Shown here one piece after another: positions 61,431 to 64,000 of a stretch of 64,000 nucleotides of DNA. Source of the stretch: CAVOHU01 sp963843385 (GTDB lineage: Bacteria; Acidobacteriota; Vicinamibacteria; Vicinamibacterales; JAKQTR01); assembly GCA_963843385.1 (NCBI GenBank), contig CAWJJY010000001.1, positions 310,001 to 374,000 on the forward strand, read 5' to 3'. Position 1 is the stretch's first letter, and each line of letters starts with the position of its first letter. Below the pieces are notes generated by a model, which searched no databases, had not been told where the DNA came from, and worked only from the letters and a program-made list of their open reading frames with translations. A program made the translations under genes and the position numbers.

Positions 61431-62039
61431 TTACTTGACGCGTTCGATGACGACCGTCTGCACGACGATGTCCTTCGCGGGACGGTCGCCGGGGAGCGTC
61501 TTGGTCGTGCCGATCTTGTTCACGATGTCCATGCCCTCGACGACCTCACCGAAGATCGTGTGCTTGCCGTCGAGCCATGGCGTCGGCGCCAGCGTGATGA
61601 AGAACTGGCCGCCGCCCGTGTTCGGCCGCCCGGTGTTCGCCATCGACAGGATGCCCGGCTTGTCGTGCTTCAGCTTCGGGGTGAACTCGTCCTCGATGTT
61701 GTAGCCCGGGCCGCCGATGCCCTGGCCGAGCGGGTCGCCGCCCTGGATCATGAACCCGGCGATCACACGGTGGAAGATCACGCCGTTGTAGTAAGGCTTC
61801 TTGACCTTCTGCCCCGTCCGGGGATCGGTCCATTCCTTGGTGCCTTCGGCCAGGCCGATGAAGTTGGCCACCGTCTTGGGGGCCTCGGCTTCGAACAGCC
61901 TGATCGTGAAATTCCCTTCGGTGGTGGTGAACTTGGCGTACACACCTGGCTTCAATGCGGCCTCCGTGCTCGAGGTGGCGGCCACGGCCAGGCACACAGC
62001 CAGGGCGAGCAGGCCGCAACAGGACATGATCCGACCCAT
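61431..62039 (-). CDS. Exported cyclophilin-type peptidyl-prolyl cis-trans isomerase
   Basis: A 202-residue protein. Residues 1-27 are a signal sequence ('CCGLLALAVCLAVAATSSTE'). The rest is a complete cyclophilin domain: catalytic Arg in 'GVIFHRVIAGFMIQGGDP', 'GQFFITLAPTPWLDGKHTIF' and 'GEVVEGMDIVNKIG'. It speeds proline isomerisation during periplasmic folding. AAAGGAG lies 9 bp before the ATG. It is divergent from the PhzF gene. Confidence 0.95.
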   Translation of the reverse strand: MGRIMSCCGLLALAVCLAVAATSSTEAALKPGVYAKFTTTEGNFTIRLFEAEAPKTVANFIGLAEGTKEWTDPRTGQKVKKPYYNGVIFHRVIAGFMIQGGDPLGQGIGGPGYNIEDEFTPKLKHDKPGILSMANTGRPNTGGGQFFITLAPTPWLDGKHTIFGEVVEGMDIVNKIGTTKTLPGDRPAKDIVVQTVVIERVK

Positions 62040-62146
62040 AGAGTGACTCCTTTGTTACGCGCCGATCGGCCGGCAGGCGACCGGGCGGCGATCGATCCGT
62101 TCGATCGTATAGCATGTTGAGTGTCCCAGGAATCAGGAACCGCACC

Positions 62147-63061
62147 ATGACGAAGCGCTACCGCTACCTCCACCTCGACGTCTTCACGAGCCGCCTGTTC
62201 GGCGGCAACCAGCTGGCGGTCCTCCCGGCCGCGAGCGGCCTGTCGACCGAAACGATGCAGGCGATCGCCAAAGAGATGGCCTTTTCGGAGACCACCTTCG
62301 TCCTGCCGCAGGAGAGTCCCGGCACCGATGCCCGGATGCGGATCTTCACGCCCGGGACCGAGCTGCCGATTGCCGGTCACCCGACGGTGGGTTCGGCCTT
62401 TGCGCTGGCGTGGGAGAAGGTGATTCCGGCGGGACAGGCACGCTGGGTGTTCGGCCTGAACATCGGTCCGACCCCGGTCGACATCGAGTGGCGCAACGGG
62501 CAACCGGCCTTCGTGTGGATGAACCAGCCGCGTCCGGCCTTCGGCGCGGTGATCGACAACGCCCAGGCGGTCGCCGCCATGCTCGGCCTCGACGAAAAAG
62601 ACATCCGGCATCCCGGCCTGCCAATCCAGGAAGTGTCCTGCGGTGTGCCGTTCCTCTTCGTGCCTCTGGCGACACGCGCGGCGGTTGATCGGGCCGTGGC
62701 CGATCGAGCCGCGATCTCGCGGCTGTGCCGCGACTCAGGCCTGGAGGAACGGGCGGTGTTCGTCTTCTCGCCCGAGCGCGGCGCGGATGACGCCACCGTC
62801 TACAGCCGGATGTTCGCGCCGGTCTTCGGCATCTACGAAGACCCGGCCACCGGTTCCGCCAGCGGACCGCTCGGGTCCTACCTCGTGCGACACGGCGTCG
62901 TTCCTCGCGACCGCGCAGACCGCATCCTGAGCTTCCAGGGGGCCGCGATGGGGCGGCCGAGCCTGATTCACATCGACATCGGAACGAAGGGTGACGAGAT
63001 CACGCGCGTGCGCGTTGGCGGGGAATCGGTGCTGGTGGCCGAAGGGGAGATCATCGTTTAG
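62147..63061 (+). CDS. PhzF-family isomerase
   Basis: A 304-residue protein of the PhzF/diaminopimelate-epimerase fold. 'FGGNQLAVLPAASGLS', 'MAFSETTFVL' (conserved catalytic Glu), 'TPGTELPIAGHPTVGSAFAL' and 'YEDPATGSASGPLGSYLV' are the family's active-site motifs. No phenazine genes are nearby, so this is one of the many PhzF-like proteins of unknown substrate. ATG 62147 is the first start in frame; AGGAA precedes it. Confidence 0.92.
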   Translation: MTKRYRYLHLDVFTSRLFGGNQLAVLPAASGLSTETMQAIAKEMAFSETTFVLPQESPGTDARMRIFTPGTELPIAGHPTVGSAFALAWEKVIPAGQARWVFGLNIGPTPVDIEWRNGQPAFVWMNQPRPAFGAVIDNAQAVAAMLGLDEKDIRHPGLPIQEVSCGVPFLFVPLATRAAVDRAVADRAAISRLCRDSGLEERAVFVFSPERGADDATVYSRMFAPVFGIYEDPATGSASGPLGSYLVRHGVVPRDRADRILSFQGAAMGRPSLIHIDIGTKGDEITRVRVGGESVLVAEGEIIV

Positions 63062-63431
63062 GCCGATGGCCCTTGGCTTTCGGCTCTCGGCCACGCTCTT
63101 TGGAGACCATCCTGCGGCGTCTGGCCGCCCGGTGCGCGGGTCCTGCCCGATCATCAGGCACACTCGTGCGGACGACAGGCTCGTCGGTGACAGCCTGGGA
63201 CGCCCTCGACGCGCGGATGAGGCTCGCGTGCGACGTCGCATGGTCTCGCTGGTGACTCCCGCTTGCTCGGGCTTCTGCCGCCCGCCCGAGGTGCCTGACG
63301 ATCGGTCACCCGCATCGGCGTCGGCGTGACACCCTCCAGGCCCCAAGCCTCCAGCCTCCAGCCTGTTGTCCGTGCTATCGTACCTCCCGTGATTCGATCC
63401 CGGTCCCGACTCGAGCCCCTGTCCAGGACGC
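63062..63431. other. Intergenic region with C-rich low-complexity tract
   Basis: No gene seen in 370 bp. A CTCCAGCC-type repeat occurs at about 63331-63363 (GGCCCCAAGCCTCCAG and repeats), the opposite sense of the G-rich tract at 10172-10240. The glgB promoter should lie at the right end. Confidence 0.5.
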
Positions 63432-64000
63432 ATGAGCCCAACGCTCTCTGATCTCGACCTCCACCTGTTTGGCGAGGGTAACCATCAGCGCATCTATCAA
63501 AAGCTGGGTGCTCACCCATCCGAGGTTGACGGCGCCTCCGGCCTCCACTTCTCCGTGTGGGCGCCAAACGCGGACCGCGTCAGCGTCGTTGGCGACTTCA
63601 ACGGGTGGAGCGATCGGGCTCACAAGATGTCACCGGTGGGCACCTCGGGCGTCTGGGCGATCTTCGTCCCCGGGATCGGAAACGGCGAAAAGTACAAGTA
63701 CGCCGTGCGGTCGAAGCATGGCACCGTTCAGCTGAAAGCGGACCCGTACGCCACGCGTTTCGAAACGCCGCCGCACTCGGCGTCCATCGCGTGGGACCCG
63801 GTCGCGCACGCATGGGGCGACCGGGAGTGGCTCGACGCGCGAGCCGGACGGCAGTGGTCCCGCACGCCGATGTCGATCTACGAGGTCCACCTCGGATCGT
63901 GGCGGCGCGGCGAGCACAATCGATTCCTCACCTACCGCGAGCTGGCCGATCAGCTGGTGCCCTACGTCAAGGACCTCGGATTCACGCACATCGAGCTGCT
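63432..64000 (+). CDS. glgB: 1,4-alpha-glucan branching enzyme GlgB (N-terminal part; cut by window end)
   Basis: The first 189 residues are visible. A CBM48/N1 domain holds 'GLHFSVWAPNADRVSVVGDF', NGW and 'KYKYAVRSKHG'. The beginning of the GH13 barrel follows ('MSIYEVHLGSWRR', 'YRELADQLVPYVKDLGFTHI'). EVHLGSW is a hallmark of glycogen branching enzymes. The catalytic residues lie beyond the window. It makes alpha-1,6 branches in glycogen. ATG 63432 begins MSPTLSDLDLHLFGEG, a normal start for the family. Confidence 0.93.
   Translation, partial: MSPTLSDLDLHLFGEGNHQRIYQKLGAHPSEVDGASGLHFSVWAPNADRVSVVGDFNGWSDRAHKMSPVGTSGVWAIFVPGIGNGEKYKYAVRSKHGTVQLKADPYATRFETPPHSASIAWDPVAHAWGDREWLDARAGRQWSRTPMSIYEVHLGSWRRGEHNRFLTYRELADQLVPYVKDLGFTHIEL

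Overview
GC-rich (roughly two-thirds G+C by eye) chromosomal DNA from a bacterium that looks like an Acidobacteriota member, perhaps of the Vicinamibacteria. That placement is an inference from gene content: many secreted zinc metallopeptidases, multiheme cytochromes, PadR/membrane-protein pairs, DUF2934, and REP-like intergenic repeats. There is no plasmid or phage backbone and no CRISPR array. One tRNA gene (tRNA-Ser, CGA) is present.

Layout. 1-9.4 kb: stress signalling. A STAS-FHA-GAF-phosphatase protein (cut by the window edge) and an RsbW-like kinase diverge from an ECF sigma factor. The sigma factor overlaps a membrane anti-sigma factor whose exported part is 34 exact copies of an 18-residue repeat. 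A gluzincin/propeller/barrel protein and a PrsW-type intramembrane protease follow. 9.5-18.8 kb: small tetraheme cytochrome, tadA, tRNA-Ser followed by REP-like repeats, M28 peptidase, ParB-like protein, DinB protein, TPR-methyltransferase, NmrA-like reductase and zinc alcohol dehydrogenase. 19-37 kb: two GT-C-like membrane proteins separated by a MITE, M16 peptidase, a coupled metallopeptidase/ATP-grasp pair, a spermidine-synthase-like membrane protein, OsmC, MazG-like pyrophosphohydrolase, an RsmH paralogue, CorA, PadR with its HAAS-type membrane partner, and DUF2934.

37.3-48.8 kb holds the most unusual locus, which I read as a peptide production and export system. A SurA/PpiC-like 'peptide maturation' protein, a 1045-residue exporter (two cyclic-nucleotide-binding domains, C39 peptidase, ABC transporter), an HlyD-type adaptor and a sigma-54 activator lie in a row. 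A good sigma-54 promoter follows, then a 57-residue double-glycine peptide, then five tandem genes for 30-31-residue peptides (one frameshifted). These peptides share a conserved leader ending in a GG motif and have variable tails of only 4-6 residues. A convergent three-gene unit (FHA-GAF-adenylate cyclase, metallo-beta-lactamase-fold hydrolase, TPR-methyltransferase) abuts it. It could supply the cyclic nucleotide sensed by the exporter.

49.5-57.4 kb: an electron-transfer operon of cytochrome b, an outer-membrane beta-barrel and a 1655-residue cytochrome with about 66 haem-binding motifs. 58-64 kb: membrane protein, M1 aminopeptidase, secreted cyclophilin, PhzF-family isomerase and the start of glgB. 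Three otherwise normal genes (near 21.6, 48.5 and 56.6 kb) carry single-base frameshifts, two of them at homopolymers. These could be assembly errors or real decay.
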